Notes under the pieces: generated by a model
The model's database searches: none
What the model was told of the DNA's origin: nothing
Seen by the model: the letters and a program-made list of their open reading frames with translations, nothing else
From: a bacterium
Lineage (GTDB): Bacteria; Bacillota; Clostridia; Lachnospirales; Lachnospiraceae
Reading direction: 5' to 3'
Assembly (NCBI GenBank): GCA_023664305.1
Contig: JAMPFT010000001.1
Location: 228,400 to 292,399 of the forward strand
Length of the DNA: 64,000 nt
Shown: positions 17,338 to 25,874 of the stretch, in pieces
How positions within the stretch are numbered: the first letter of the stretch is position 1
Layout: each line of letters opens with the position of its first letter
Position numbers and translations under genes: made by a program

Positions 17338-18198
17338 TCACTTTTCCGTTTCAAAGTCAACCACCCATAATTCACCCGGGTTAAACAGCCGGAAGGGGAT
17401 CGTATGACTGCCCAGCCCTCTGCTCAGAATCATGACGGCGCGCCCCTCCCGGAAGATTCCCCCGTCATATTTCGGGAAGAAGCGGAATCCGGGCGAAACC
17501 ATCCCTTTCCCCCAAAAGGGAACTCTCACCACGCCGCCGTGTACATGCCCCGACAGAGTCAGATCCGCCCCCCACGCGGCGTATTGCGGAAAATAGTCGG
17601 GATTGTGCGCCAACAGCACGGTATACAGCCCTTCCTCCGGTCTTCCCAGAAGCTTCGGCAGATAATCCGGCTCCATCTGCGTAATCCGAAAGCGCCGGTA
17701 ATATTCTTTCCCGATCTGAACCCCGTACACGGCGACGCCGCAATCCTCCAGTACCGCGTGACTGTTGACCAGCGGGCTGATCCCAAGCTCCCGCAGAGCC
17801 TGTCCGTACCGCTCGCCCATGTCGCCGTAGCCTTCCGGATACAGAGACAGGCGGTGTTCGTGATTTCCGTTGCCGTAATAGACGGGAAAATCCCGGCTTA
17901 ATTCCCGCAGCAGCTCTACCGCCGGTTCAAAGGAATCTCCCTTTCTCGCCGTAAGGATATCTCCGGCAATCAGTATCATATCCGGCTTCTGCGCCCTGAT
18001 TTCCTCCAGCAGCCTCACGTTATTTTTTCCATAGCGCTTATTATGTAAATCCGCCAGAACCACCGCCCTCACCGGCCTTTTGATCCGTCTGTCCGAAAGC
18101 GCGGACCGGCGCACCACAAAGCGGTTGCTGTCATAAAGCATGACCCAGACCAGTACGATGAAAACAATTACCAAAACAGTTATCAGAATATCCAGCAT
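17338..18198 (-). CDS. Membrane-anchored calcineurin-like metallophosphoesterase
   Basis: 286 residues. An N-terminal membrane helix (LDILITVLVIVFIVLVWVML) is followed by the five metallophosphoesterase motifs: VLADLHN, AGDIL, GNGNHEH, LLAHNPD and SGHVHGG, which bind two metals. YkuE-like members hydrolyse phosphoesters such as nucleotides or lipid headgroups; the substrate here is unknown. ATG at 18198 has GGGAG 7 nt upstream; an ATG at 18231 (with AGGA) is a credible alternative. It lies between a D,D-carboxypeptidase and scpA, so an envelope role is plausible but inferred. Confidence 0.9.
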   Translation of the reverse strand: MLDILITVLVIVFIVLVWVMLYDSNRFVVRRSALSDRRIKRPVRAVVLADLHNKRYGKNNVRLLEEIRAQKPDMILIAGDILTARKGDSFEPAVELLRELSRDFPVYYGNGNHEHRLSLYPEGYGDMGERYGQALRELGISPLVNSHAVLEDCGVAVYGVQIGKEYYRRFRITQMEPDYLPKLLGRPEEGLYTVLLAHNPDYFPQYAAWGADLTLSGHVHGGVVRVPFWGKGMVSPGFRFFPKYDGGIFREGRAVMILSRGLGSHTIPFRLFNPGELWVVDFETEK

Positions 18199-18351
18199 AT
18201 GCCGTCTCCCGTTCTTTAAACCTGTTGCCATACCATTCCTGGCACAAATGACCATGAAAGCCGTATGCAACAAGTTGATGCATACAAAACGTCATAGGGC
18301 AGTGTTACTTACTTTCATACTTCCTTGTGCCTGCCGTTGCGCCTGAATTTG

Positions 18352-19512
18352 TCATAAGAGGAAAAATCCGAATACGCGGCGCAGATAATCCAGATAGCCT
18401 GCCTTTTCCACCCCGGCGTCAAACAGTATGGGAACGCTCCCGATTTCGACCCCGTCCAGCAGATATCTGGCCTCTCCGGCCAAGTCTCCCTCTTCCACGG
18501 GCGCCTGCACACGGTCCGGCAGATCCACCACCTTTTCCACCGCCGTGAGATCGCTTCCGGCAATGTCAAGATAGCGAAACTCCCCCTCGTACCGAAGCGC
18601 CGCCTCTTTTTCCACCCCGCCCTCGACAGCCATCGGGCTCAAAGGATCCTGATTCTCATCCGTATAAATCCTGCACACGCCGAAGCCGTAAGTCAGAAGC
18701 GTCTGCGCGTCGCCGAAGCGCACCTTGTAGTCCGGAGCGCCCATCACCACGGCGATCAGGTCGATGCCGTCCTTGCTTGCCGTCGCACAGATACAGTATT
18801 TGGCCTTACTGGTGGAACCGGTCTTCAGCCCCGTAGTGTACTGATACTGCTTTAAAAGCTTGTTGGTGCTGTTCAGCGTGAAGCTGCTGCTTCCCTGTCT
18901 TGTCTCATGCGTGATGTTTTCCATCCAGATCGTCGTATAATCAAAGATCTGCGGATAGTTCAGCGTCAGTTCCCTCGACATAATTGCCACATCCCTGGCG
19001 CAGGAGTAGTGATCGTCCGAGTCGGAAAGACCGCAGCAGTCCACGAAATGCGTTTCCGTCATCCCCAGCTCCGCCGCCTTTTCGTTCATCATATCCACAA
19101 AGGCCTGCTCGCTCCCCGCCACATGCTCCGCCACCGCCACGCTTGCGTCATTTCCCGACGCCACAGCAATGCATTTGATCATGGTATCCAGCGTCTGGGT
19201 TTCGCCCTGGGCCAGATACACCTGAGAGCCGCCCATGGAGCTGGCGTATTCGCTGGTGATCACCTCGTCCGTCAGACTGACCCTGCCGTCTTCAATCGCC
19301 TCAAAGGTCAAAAGGAGCGTCATAATCTTGGTGATACTGGCAGGACTCCGCCTCTGCGTCGCATCCAATTCATAGATGACCTGACCCGTTGAGCTTTCTA
19401 TCAAAATGACGGACGGGGAAGAAACCGAGACCTCCGCACAAACCGGCGCCGCTGCCGCCGTCCACAAAACCACCGCCAAAAGCATCCCTGTTATCAATTT
19501 CTTTCCTGACAT
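18352..19512 (-). CDS. D-alanyl-D-alanine carboxypeptidase (DacF/PBP5 type) 2
   Basis: 386 residues with a signal peptide (LITGMLLAVVLWTAAAAPVCA) and the motifs SITK (in SPASITKIM), SGN (in AVASGNDAS) and KTG (in GLKTGSTSKAK), then a PBP5_C-like domain. Secreted, trims pentapeptides in the wall. Unlike paralogue 1 it has no long low-complexity insert and uses SGN rather than SHN. ATG at 19512 is favoured; GGAG lies ~11 nt upstream, whereas the GTG at 19524 touches it. It precedes the metallophosphoesterase, and the rpsU terminator insulates it from rpsU. Confidence 0.93.
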   Translation of the reverse strand: MSGKKLITGMLLAVVLWTAAAAPVCAEVSVSSPSVILIESSTGQVIYELDATQRRSPASITKIMTLLLTFEAIEDGRVSLTDEVITSEYASSMGGSQVYLAQGETQTLDTMIKCIAVASGNDASVAVAEHVAGSEQAFVDMMNEKAAELGMTETHFVDCCGLSDSDDHYSCARDVAIMSRELTLNYPQIFDYTTIWMENITHETRQGSSSFTLNSTNKLLKQYQYTTGLKTGSTSKAKYCICATASKDGIDLIAVVMGAPDYKVRFGDAQTLLTYGFGVCRIYTDENQDPLSPMAVEGGVEKEAALRYEGEFRYLDIAGSDLTAVEKVVDLPDRVQAPVEEGDLAGEARYLLDGVEIGSVPILFDAGVEKAGYLDYLRRVFGFFLL

Positions 19513-19622
19513 ATCCTGACCCACTCCGTTTCCGCCGCTTCAGAAAGCAGACTACACTTCCTCTCTACTTTCATAAATATGAGCCGGACGGACACGGTAG
19601 AACAAAGCGTCCTGCCGTAAAC

Positions 19623-19650
19623 CAAAAACCCCCGGTTATAAACCGGGGGC
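19623..19650 (-). terminator. Intrinsic terminator of rpsU
   Basis: Minus strand CCCCCGGTTTATAACCGGGGG followed by TTTTTGG: a GC stem and U tract 12 nt after the rpsU stop. Confidence 0.92.
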
Positions 19651-19661
19651 TCGCACGCTTT

Positions 19662-19838
19662 TTAGTTGTATTTGCGCTTTCTTGCCGCTTCAGACTTTTT
19701 CTTGCGTCTTACGCTAGGCTTTTCGTAATGCTCACGCTTACGAATCTCCTGCTGAATACCTGCTTTCGCACAGCTTCTCTTAAAACGGCGCAATGCGCTG
19801 TCTAAAGTCTCGTTCTCTTTTACGATTACGTTTGACAT
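19662..19838 (-). CDS. rpsU: 30S ribosomal protein S21
   Basis: 58 residues matching bS21: [20 protein letters not shown], then [18 protein letters not shown] and a basic tail ending [13 protein letters not shown]. bS21 sits on the 30S platform near the anti-Shine-Dalgarno end of 16S rRNA. ATG at 19838 follows GGGAGGT; upstream in-frame codons belong to the leader. It is a single-gene transcript bounded by the promoter at 19931-19958 and the terminator at 19623-19650. alaS ends 150 nt upstream on the same strand. Confidence 0.97.
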   Translation of the reverse strand: MSNVIVKENETLDSALRRFKRSCAKAGIQQEIRKREHYEKPSVRRKKKSEAARKRKYN

Positions 19839-19930
19839 CTCTACCCGACCTCCCTTCAGTCCCTCTAGTAACATGACTGATTGGGTTAATATTATGTAAC
19901 GCGGAGCAACACGCCGCATACACAAGAATC

Positions 19931-19958
19931 ATTATAACATAAATGCGGAATACGTCAA
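19931..19958 (-). promoter_or_regulatory. Housekeeping promoter of rpsU
   Basis: Minus strand TTGACG, 16-nt spacer, TATAAT, 30 nt after the alaS stop. It predicts a leader of ~85 nt. Confidence 0.88.
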
Positions 19959-19988
19959 TAGTTTTTTTTCGACATTGATTTTTCCCGT

Positions 19989-22643
19989 TTACTTAAGCTG
20001 CCCTGCCAGAACCTTTTCCGCCTCCTCGATGGCCGCGGGAATCCCGGCGGGATTTTTGCCTCCGGCCTGGGCCATATTAGGACGTCCTCCGCCTCCGCCG
20101 CCCACAAGGGCAGCGATGCCCTTGATCAGGTTGCCCGCGTGAGCGCCCCTTGAAAGCGCGCCCTCGGTAGCCATGGCGATCATATTTACCTTCCCGTCCA
20201 GCTCGGACAGAAGAACCACAACGCCCTCGCCCAGCTTCTCCTTCAGCTGATCTCCCAGCTCCCGGAGTCCGTTCATGTCAACGCCCTTTACGCTGACCGC
20301 CAAAAGCTTTACGCCTGCGACCTCCTTCGCCTGGTTTGTCACGTCGCCCAGAGCCTCCTTCGCCGCTTTCGACTTCAGGGATTCCAGCTCGGAAGTCAGC
20401 GTCTTTACCTCCGCCATCACATGCCCGCACTTCTCCAGAAGGGACGCCGGCTTCGTCTTTAAGATGCGGCTTGCCTCCTCTAAGGTCTTCTCCAGATTCC
20501 GGTAATACTGCAGGACGCCGTTTCCGGTCAGCGCCTCGATCCTGCGCACGCCCGCCGCTACGCCGTTCTCCGACAGAATCTTAAAGGCAGCTATGGAGCC
20601 GGTATACGCCACATGGGTTCCACCGCAAAGCTCTACGGAAAAATCTCCCATCCGGACAACCCGGACCTTTTCGCCGTATTTTTCCCCAAACAGGGCCATG
20701 GCCCCGGTCTTCTTCGCCTCCTCCAGGCTCATCACCTCCGTGACGACCGGAAGATTCTCTGCAATCTTCTCGTTGACCAGCGCCTCTACCCTCTCCAGCT
20801 CCTCCGCTGTCATGGCGGCAGAATGGCTGAAGTCAAAGCGCAGCCTCTCCCCGTCCACATAGGAGCCCGCCTGCTCCACATGGTCTCCCAGCACCTCCTG
20901 CAGCGCCTTCTGCAGCAGATGGGTTGCACTGTGGTTCTTACAGGTGTTCCCGCGGCTCTCCGGATTTACCGCAAGCGCTGCCGTTTCGCCGACGCTCACG
21001 GTTCCGCTGACTACCTTGCCCACATGTCCGACCCGGTCGCCGGGAAGCTTTACCGTGTCCTGTACCTCAAACACACCGCCCGCGGTGCGGATGAGGCCTC
21101 TATCTCCCTTCTGGCCGCCCATGGTGGCATAGAAAGGAGTCCTTTTTACAACCACCGTGCCGGTCTGCCCTTCCGCCAGACTGTCCCGCAGCTCTGTCTC
21201 GGAAGCCAGCGCCGCGATTTCCTCCTCTCCGGTCAATGTGTCATATCCGGTAAATTCACTGGTGATTCCGCTGTCCAGCCCGTCGAACAGACCCGCGCCC
21301 GTACTCAGCTTTGCGGAAAAGCTCTGGTTGTCCCTGGCCTGCTGCCTCTGGCCCTCCATCGCCTCGGCAAAGCCCTTTTCATCTACCTTCATGCCCTCTT
21401 CCTCCGCCAGCTCTACCGTGAGCTCCAGCGGAAAGCCAAAGGTATCATACAGGTAAAAGGCGGACTTTCCGTCGAGCACCTGCGCCTTTTCATCCTTTTT
21501 GGCGTCGAGAAGCTTGCGAAATTCCTTCATACCGTTCTCCAGCGTACTCTCGAAACGGTCGATTTCCTTCTTCAGCTCCGACAGCACAAACCCCCGGTTC
21601 TTTAACAGAAGGGGATAGCTCTCCGCGTAGATCTCCGTGATAAACATCTCCGCGATTTTCAGGATATCCTCCGTCTTTACATTCAGAATCCTTGCGTGCC
21701 GCACCGCCCGGCGGATCAGACGGCGGAGCACATAGCCCGCGCCCGCGTTGCCGGGAAGGAGCCTCGCCTCGTCGCCCATCAGCATGACGCCGGTGCGGAT
21801 ATGGTCGGACAGAATCCTCATGGAGCGGGTCAGCTTCTCGTCCTGCTCATATTTCATGCCGGAAACCTTCTCGATATAGGCGATGACCGGAGCAAACAGA
21901 TCGATCCGATAGACGTCCCTGGTGCCGTTTAAAAACGCCAGAATCCTCTCCAGGCCCCAGCCGGTATCCACATTCTTCTGCTTCAGGGGCGTCAGAGTCC
22001 CGTCCTGATGCTTTTCATACTGCATGAACACATCGTTTCCCAGCTCGGTATACTTCCCGCAGGAACATCCCGGCCCGCAGTCCGGGCCACAGTCCGGCCT
22101 GTCCTCAATATAAAACATTTCGCTGTCCGGGCCGCAGGGGCCGTACTCCAACCCCCACCAGTTGTCCTCTGCCGGAAGATAATAAATATTTTCCTTCTTG
22201 AATCCGGAGGCGATACGGTACTGCGCCCCCTCCTCGTCCCGGGGCGCGTTCTCATCCCCCGCGAACACGGTTGCGGCAAGATGATCCGCGTCGAAGCCAA
22301 ACACCTGCGTCAAAAGCTCATAGCTCCACTGACAGCGCTCCTTCTTAAAATAGTCCCCCAGGCTCCAGCTTCCCAGCATCTCAAAAAAGGTGACGTGACT
22401 TTTATCCCCCACGGAGTCGATATCGTTGGTGCGGACACATCCCTGCACATTGCAGAGCCTGGTTCCCAGCGGGTGCTTCTTCCCCAGCAGGTAGGGCATC
22501 AGCGGCTGCATCCCGGCCACGTTAAAGAGAACACCCGTGGAACCGTCGGAAACCAGAGAAACCGCCCCCACATCCACATGTCCGCGGTCCGTATAAAACT
22601 GCTTCCAGGTCTTTCTAAGTTCATCCGATGTAAATTGTCTCAT
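19989..22643 (-). CDS. alaS: Alanyl-tRNA synthetase
   Basis: 884 residues. Charges tRNA-Ala and edits Ser/Gly-tRNA-Ala. The class II catalytic domain opens with FTSDELRKTWKQFYTDRGH. A cysteine-rich loop (CGPDCGPGCSCGKYTELGND, ~200-220) is seen in many clostridial AlaRS. The editing domain carries HSATHLLQKAL and CGGTH (the four zinc/editing residues), followed by a C-Ala domain ending in a Gly-rich GGGGGGRPNMAQAGG. ATG at 22643 is aligned with family starts; an ATG at 22655 directly abuts AAAGG. The leader is too short (~50 nt from the mapped promoter) for a T-box. Confidence 0.97.
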   Translation of the reverse strand: MRQFTSDELRKTWKQFYTDRGHVDVGAVSLVSDGSTGVLFNVAGMQPLMPYLLGKKHPLGTRLCNVQGCVRTNDIDSVGDKSHVTFFEMLGSWSLGDYFKKERCQWSYELLTQVFGFDADHLAATVFAGDENAPRDEEGAQYRIASGFKKENIYYLPAEDNWWGLEYGPCGPDSEMFYIEDRPDCGPDCGPGCSCGKYTELGNDVFMQYEKHQDGTLTPLKQKNVDTGWGLERILAFLNGTRDVYRIDLFAPVIAYIEKVSGMKYEQDEKLTRSMRILSDHIRTGVMLMGDEARLLPGNAGAGYVLRRLIRRAVRHARILNVKTEDILKIAEMFITEIYAESYPLLLKNRGFVLSELKKEIDRFESTLENGMKEFRKLLDAKKDEKAQVLDGKSAFYLYDTFGFPLELTVELAEEEGMKVDEKGFAEAMEGQRQQARDNQSFSAKLSTGAGLFDGLDSGITSEFTGYDTLTGEEEIAALASETELRDSLAEGQTGTVVVKRTPFYATMGGQKGDRGLIRTAGGVFEVQDTVKLPGDRVGHVGKVVSGTVSVGETAALAVNPESRGNTCKNHSATHLLQKALQEVLGDHVEQAGSYVDGERLRFDFSHSAAMTAEELERVEALVNEKIAENLPVVTEVMSLEEAKKTGAMALFGEKYGEKVRVVRMGDFSVELCGGTHVAYTGSIAAFKILSENGVAAGVRRIEALTGNGVLQYYRNLEKTLEEASRILKTKPASLLEKCGHVMAEVKTLTSELESLKSKAAKEALGDVTNQAKEVAGVKLLAVSVKGVDMNGLRELGDQLKEKLGEGVVVLLSELDGKVNMIAMATEGALSRGAHAGNLIKGIAALVGGGGGGRPNMAQAGGKNPAGIPAAIEEAEKVLAGQLK

Positions 22644-22708
22644 ACCGATAACCATGCCTTTCTGTACTGTAATCCGCGGGCAGTCGATTCTCCCGCGATA
22701 TCTGCTCT

Positions 22709-22737
22709 ATTATACTGTTCTTTCTTCTCCTTGTCAA
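22709..22737 (-). promoter_or_regulatory. Consensus promoter of alaS
   Basis: Minus strand TTGACA, 17-nt spacer, TATAAT: a perfect sigma-A consensus. The predicted start is near 22702. Confidence 0.92.
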
Positions 22738-22849
22738 ACTCTAAGCGTATTAAAATTATAATATACAACCATTGCTTTTTCGGGTAGAATGCTTTAAAAT
22801 AGGCCTATCATAAGGCATGGCGAGAGCATAGGGAAAGGGGACTTTCGAT

Positions 22850-24430
22850 ATGGGAATCTATTTAAATCCCGGCAACAGCGGGTTTCAGGAGATCAGGAAC
22901 AGCCGTTATGTTGACAAGTCAGGCATGATCAGCCTGATCAATCAGGTGATTGGGACAAAGCAAAAATTGGTTTGTGTCAGCCGCCCCCGCCGTTTCGGCA
23001 AATCCTTTGCCGCCCAGATGCTGTGCGCCTATTATGACAGGAGCTGTGACTCTTCCGCCCTGTTCGAGGATCTCGCCATTGCCACGGATCACAATCTAAA
23101 TGGCAGCTACCGACAGCACTTGAATCGATATGACGTGATTTATCTGGATATGACATATTTTAAGCCTTTTTCGGAAAATTACAAAAATCTGAACGCTTAT
23201 ATCAGCAGGAAAATCACAGAAGAATTGCTGGCCGCCTATCCAGCGCTGACGGCAAGCAATGAACTGCCTGCCACGATGTGCCGCGCTGTGGAATTGACCG
23301 GACATAAATTCATTATGATCATTGACGAATGGGACGCGCCCATTCGGGAGACGCCTGAGCTTCAAAAAGAATATCTGCATTTCCTGCTGATGCTGTTCAA
23401 GAGCAGCGGCACCACGGATAAAATCTTCGCGGCGGCTTACATGACCGGAATCCTGCCTATCAAAAAGGACGGCTCCCAGTCCGCCATCTCGGATTTCGAG
23501 GAGTTTTCCATGCTGAGTCCCGGAAAATTCAGCAGATATATCGGCTTTACGGAAGACGAGGTGAGGCAGCTCTGTCAGGAGACCGGCTGCGATTTTGCCA
23601 TGATGAAGCATTGGTACGACGGATATACTTTCCCAGGCGTAGGCTCTGTATATAACTCTAACTCCGTCATGAAAGCGATACGCAATGAGAATTTCGAGTC
23701 CTACTGGACCCAGACCTCGGCGGCAGACAGCCTGCTGGGCTATATCAGTCTGGATTTTGACGGCCTGTCCGGGGTAGTAGCCGAACTGGTCGGCGGCGGG
23801 AAGACGAAAGTAAATACCAAAAAGTTCTCCAATGACCTGGTAACCTTCCATAGCCGGGATGATGTGCTGACATTGCTGATTCACCTGGGATATCTGACCT
23901 ATGACGAAAAAACGCATCTGGCATGGATTCCCAATGAGGAAATCAGAATAGAATTTGACAACTCAGTCCGCGATGTGAAACGCGACGAGACCATCCGGCG
24001 TGTCCGGGAAAGCGACCAGCTGATTGCAGATACCGTCCATGGAAACGCAGATGCCGTAGCGGCCCAGATTGAGAAAATCCATGCCGAGGAAGCCCCGCTG
24101 CACTATAACAATGAGCAGGCTCTGCGGAGCGTATTGAAGCGGGCTTATTTCAGCTACGGAGACGAATATGTTCTGTTCGAGGAGCTTCCTGCAGGAGCAG
24201 GCTTTGCCGATATCGTATATCTGCCAAAAAAGGATTCCCTGCTGCCTGCGCTCCTGATTGAACTGAAATGGAACCATTCTGCTGAGAGCGCCATCGCCCA
24301 GATCAGGGATAAGCATTATCCCGAAGCCCTGAAAAGCTACAGCGGTAACCTGTTGCTGGTGGCAGTCGCCTACGATAAGGATGCGCCCGCCGGAAAACGG
24401 AAGCACACCTGTATCATAGAGCAGGGATAA
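22850..24430 (+). CDS. AAA-ATPase-like protein with C-terminal PD-(D/E)XK nuclease domain
   Basis: 526 residues of the widespread AAA-ATPase_like/PDDEXK_9 (former DUF1703) family found in many copies in gut anaerobes; function unproven. The N-terminus NSRYVDKSGMISLINQ leads to the variant P-loop SRPRRFGKSF; FIMIIDEWDAPI is the Walker B region. The last ~100 residues have the nuclease-like pattern FADIVYLP...LLIELKW (D...E-x-K). ATG at 22850 follows GGGAAAGGGG. It is on the plus strand, against its neighbours, and marks the left edge of the accessory segment. These genes are usually singletons that spread horizontally. Confidence 0.9.
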   Translation: MGIYLNPGNSGFQEIRNSRYVDKSGMISLINQVIGTKQKLVCVSRPRRFGKSFAAQMLCAYYDRSCDSSALFEDLAIATDHNLNGSYRQHLNRYDVIYLDMTYFKPFSENYKNLNAYISRKITEELLAAYPALTASNELPATMCRAVELTGHKFIMIIDEWDAPIRETPELQKEYLHFLLMLFKSSGTTDKIFAAAYMTGILPIKKDGSQSAISDFEEFSMLSPGKFSRYIGFTEDEVRQLCQETGCDFAMMKHWYDGYTFPGVGSVYNSNSVMKAIRNENFESYWTQTSAADSLLGYISLDFDGLSGVVAELVGGGKTKVNTKKFSNDLVTFHSRDDVLTLLIHLGYLTYDEKTHLAWIPNEEIRIEFDNSVRDVKRDETIRRVRESDQLIADTVHGNADAVAAQIEKIHAEEAPLHYNNEQALRSVLKRAYFSYGDEYVLFEELPAGAGFADIVYLPKKDSLLPALLIELKWNHSAESAIAQIRDKHYPEALKSYSGNLLLVAVAYDKDAPAGKRKHTCIIEQG

Positions 24431-24453
24431 AAAAGTGCCGCACAGCGGCACTT
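24429..24453. terminator. Terminator hairpin between convergent genes
   Basis: AGTGCCGC-ACA-GCGGCACT preceded by A6 on the plus strand, hence a T6 tract on the minus strand where it can end the Nudix transcript. Confidence 0.8.
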
Positions 24454-24454
24454 A

Positions 24455-24475
24455 GAAGAATGCTTCGCATTCTTC
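24455..24475. repeat. Second perfect inverted repeat
   Basis: GAAGAATGC-TTC-GCATTCTTC immediately next to the terminator. It has no T tract; the role may be to end the plus-strand AAA gene or to stabilise an mRNA end. Confidence 0.7.
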
Positions 24476-24575
24476 CCTTGCCACGACGAAGTTTCATAAA
24501 GTAAAGAAACCGCTCGGCATAGCTGTTCCTTAAAATGCCCTCAACAAATCGCAGCCAATCTACAGGTGCTATTTT

Positions 24576-25076
24576 TTAGCTTCCTGTTGATTGGCTTAAC
24601 TCCTCCACAAAATTCTGAATCCTTTGCGTAGCCAATTCACGCCTTGACATATTTTGCAGTTGATTTCCTTCCACCCATTGATAAGCAGCTGTCTCACCAG
24701 CCTGCAGTACAATACCGTTCTTATCAATATCCGTATGACACAGATACTCCACATAAATTGCCTTATGGCCGTAATGCAGCACCCGCCCGATTTCGATCAG
24801 TTTCTTCGACAGAATACCTGTTTCTTCCCACAGTTCCCTGACGGCACAGTCCAAAGGGCTTTCTCCCTGCAGCGCAGAGCCGCCTGCCGTTGCCTCCCAC
24901 ATTCCGCCGAAATGTTTTCCTGCATCTCTCTGCATTAATAACCAGGTTCCATCCCTGTGCCGGACAATTACTTCGCTGACAAGGTGAAAACACCCCTCCG
25001 GCAGCGGTTCCCCGCGAACCAATGATACACCCTCGATTTTGTTCATATTTCTGTCGTAAGCGTCCCATATTTCCAT
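24576..25076 (-). CDS. Nudix hydrolase 1 (isopentenyl-diphosphate-isomerase-like subgroup)
   Basis: 166 residues. The Nudix box G-x5-E-x7-REUxEExG is intact (GSALQGE ... REL-WEETG, ~residues 66-88). It coordinates Mg2+ for hydrolysis of nucleoside diphosphates linked to another moiety. The N-terminus EIWDAYDRNMNKI resembles Nudix proteins related to Idi; the real substrate is unknown. ATG at 25076 follows AGAGGTAGCTGCC. It is expressed from a promoter-leader (25099-25181) nearly identical to that of the second Nudix cluster at 27447-27528. Confidence 0.9.
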   Translation of the reverse strand: MEIWDAYDRNMNKIEGVSLVRGEPLPEGCFHLVSEVIVRHRDGTWLLMQRDAGKHFGGMWEATAGGSALQGESPLDCAVRELWEETGILSKKLIEIGRVLHYGHKAIYVEYLCHTDIDKNGIVLQAGETAAYQWVEGNQLQNMSRRELATQRIQNFVEELSQSTGS

Positions 25077-25098
25077 GGCAGCTACCTCTGCAAATTTC

Positions 25099-25181
25099 GA
25101 TTGTGATTTGAAGATTTATAAAGAAAACAAAATCACATAAGACATTATAGCACAATATAAATCAGGTGAAAAGAATTGATT
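25099..25181 (-). promoter_or_regulatory. Promoter-leader copy A (upstream of Nudix 1)
   Basis: About 83 bp, roughly 85 % identical by eye to 27447-27528. It contains an extended -10 (TGCTATAAT, -10 at 25144-25149). The transcribed leader has an inverted repeat formed by TGTGATTT and CAAATCACA. No gene lies within it. Confidence 0.75.
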
Positions 25182-25260
25182 AAATGCTTTTCTGATTCCT
25201 CCGAAAATGCGATTGACAGAGAAAAGACAGGTTAAAATTTTGTCAGATAACACAAAATAC

Positions 25261-25289
25261 TTGAAATCTGCAAAAAACAATGCTATCAT
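25261..25289 (+). promoter_or_regulatory. Promoter of a putative antitoxin RNA
   Basis: TTGAAA, 17-nt spacer, TATCAT with extended-10 TG (TGCTATCAT). It points toward the 3' end of the holin-like toxin gene. Confidence 0.75.
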
Positions 25290-25295
25290 AAGCAT

Positions 25296-25400
25296 ATAAA
25301 GGAAAGCACCCACTCCAAAGTGGATGCTCCTACATACGATTAAATGTCCTTACGGACACCGCCTCTTCTGTTTCGCAGACAGGAGAGGCATTATTTTTTG
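25296..25400 (+). ncRNA. Putative type I antitoxin RNA, antisense to the toxin 3' end
   Basis: Predicted from a promoter (25261-25289) and a plus-strand intrinsic terminator (stem 25361-25389 followed by ATTATTTTTTG). The ~100-nt RNA contains three stem-loops: AGCACCCACT/AGTGGATGCT, TGTCC-TTAC-GGACA, and the terminator stem. It is fully complementary to the toxin 3' UTR and the last codons of the toxin gene, the arrangement of txpA/RatA-type modules. Function is inferred from layout. Confidence 0.6.
25305..25328 (-). terminator. Terminator of the toxin mRNA
   Basis: Minus strand AGCATCCACT-TTGG-AGTGGGTGCT followed by TTCCTTTATAT. It lies ~60 nt after the toxin stop, inside the region shared with the antisense RNA. 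Confidence 0.65.
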
Positions 25401-25510
25401 CGCTTGTTCCTCTTGTCGAGAAAGGCAAGCAACGCAACAACAAAACTGCCAAAGGCAATCAGCAAAGCCAATATGCCAATGAAAATCGAAATGATTTCAA
25501 AAGCCGTCAT
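25391..25510 (-). CDS. Putative holin-like type I toxin (TxpA/YonT-like)
   Basis: A 39-residue peptide: a short polar N-terminus (MTAFEII), one ~24-residue hydrophobic helix (ISIFIGILALLIAFGS, then FVVALLAFL) and a basic tail DKRNKRKK. This is the profile of the small 'putative holin-like toxin' family, which depolarises membranes when over-expressed. A perfect AAGGAGGTGACG site lies upstream of ATG 25510. The gene has its own promoter (25597-25625) and is faced by a convergent antisense transcript overlapping its 3' end. It is the only gene between Nudix 1 and the exonuclease. Confidence 0.8.
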   Translation of the reverse strand: MTAFEIISIFIGILALLIAFGSFVVALLAFLDKRNKRKK

Positions 25511-25596
25511 AAACGTCACCTCCTTCCTATGTACTCCGGTAAACCGGGAATAAGTCAGGAGGCTGCCACCCTGTCATGGGTACTTTTCGTATAAAG

Positions 25597-25625
25597 ATTG
25601 TATCACGATATGAACAAAAACACAA
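25597..25625 (-). promoter_or_regulatory. Promoter of the holin-like toxin
   Basis: Minus strand TTGTGT, 17-nt spacer, TACAAT with extended-10 TG. It predicts an ~80-nt leader containing a G-rich hairpin-forming stretch before the ribosome site. The rest of the gap to 25874 shows no gene. Confidence 0.65.
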
Positions 25626-25874
25626 TAAGAACTATGATTGAATTAATTTCGCTGTAACGCTTTTACTCTCCATTTTGCGTCTATTTTGGGAATCTACTCC
25701 CCCGTCTGTTGATGATCTCACACCAAATTGCTGATAACCCCTTTCCTTCGCATCCTCTTATCATAAAGCAGGGCATAATACCCCTTGGCCAACTGGTTTT
25801 CTTTGTATCTATATCTTCCGTACCTCCGCAAATCACTATTTGTACTCAGCTTATTTCGTCCTTTCACCAAATTG

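Noticed and set aside
22644..22708. T-box riboswitch upstream of alaS
   Set aside because: The promoter-to-start leader is only ~60 nt and lacks the AGGGTGGNACCGCG antiterminator core; the same motif was not found upstream of glyS.
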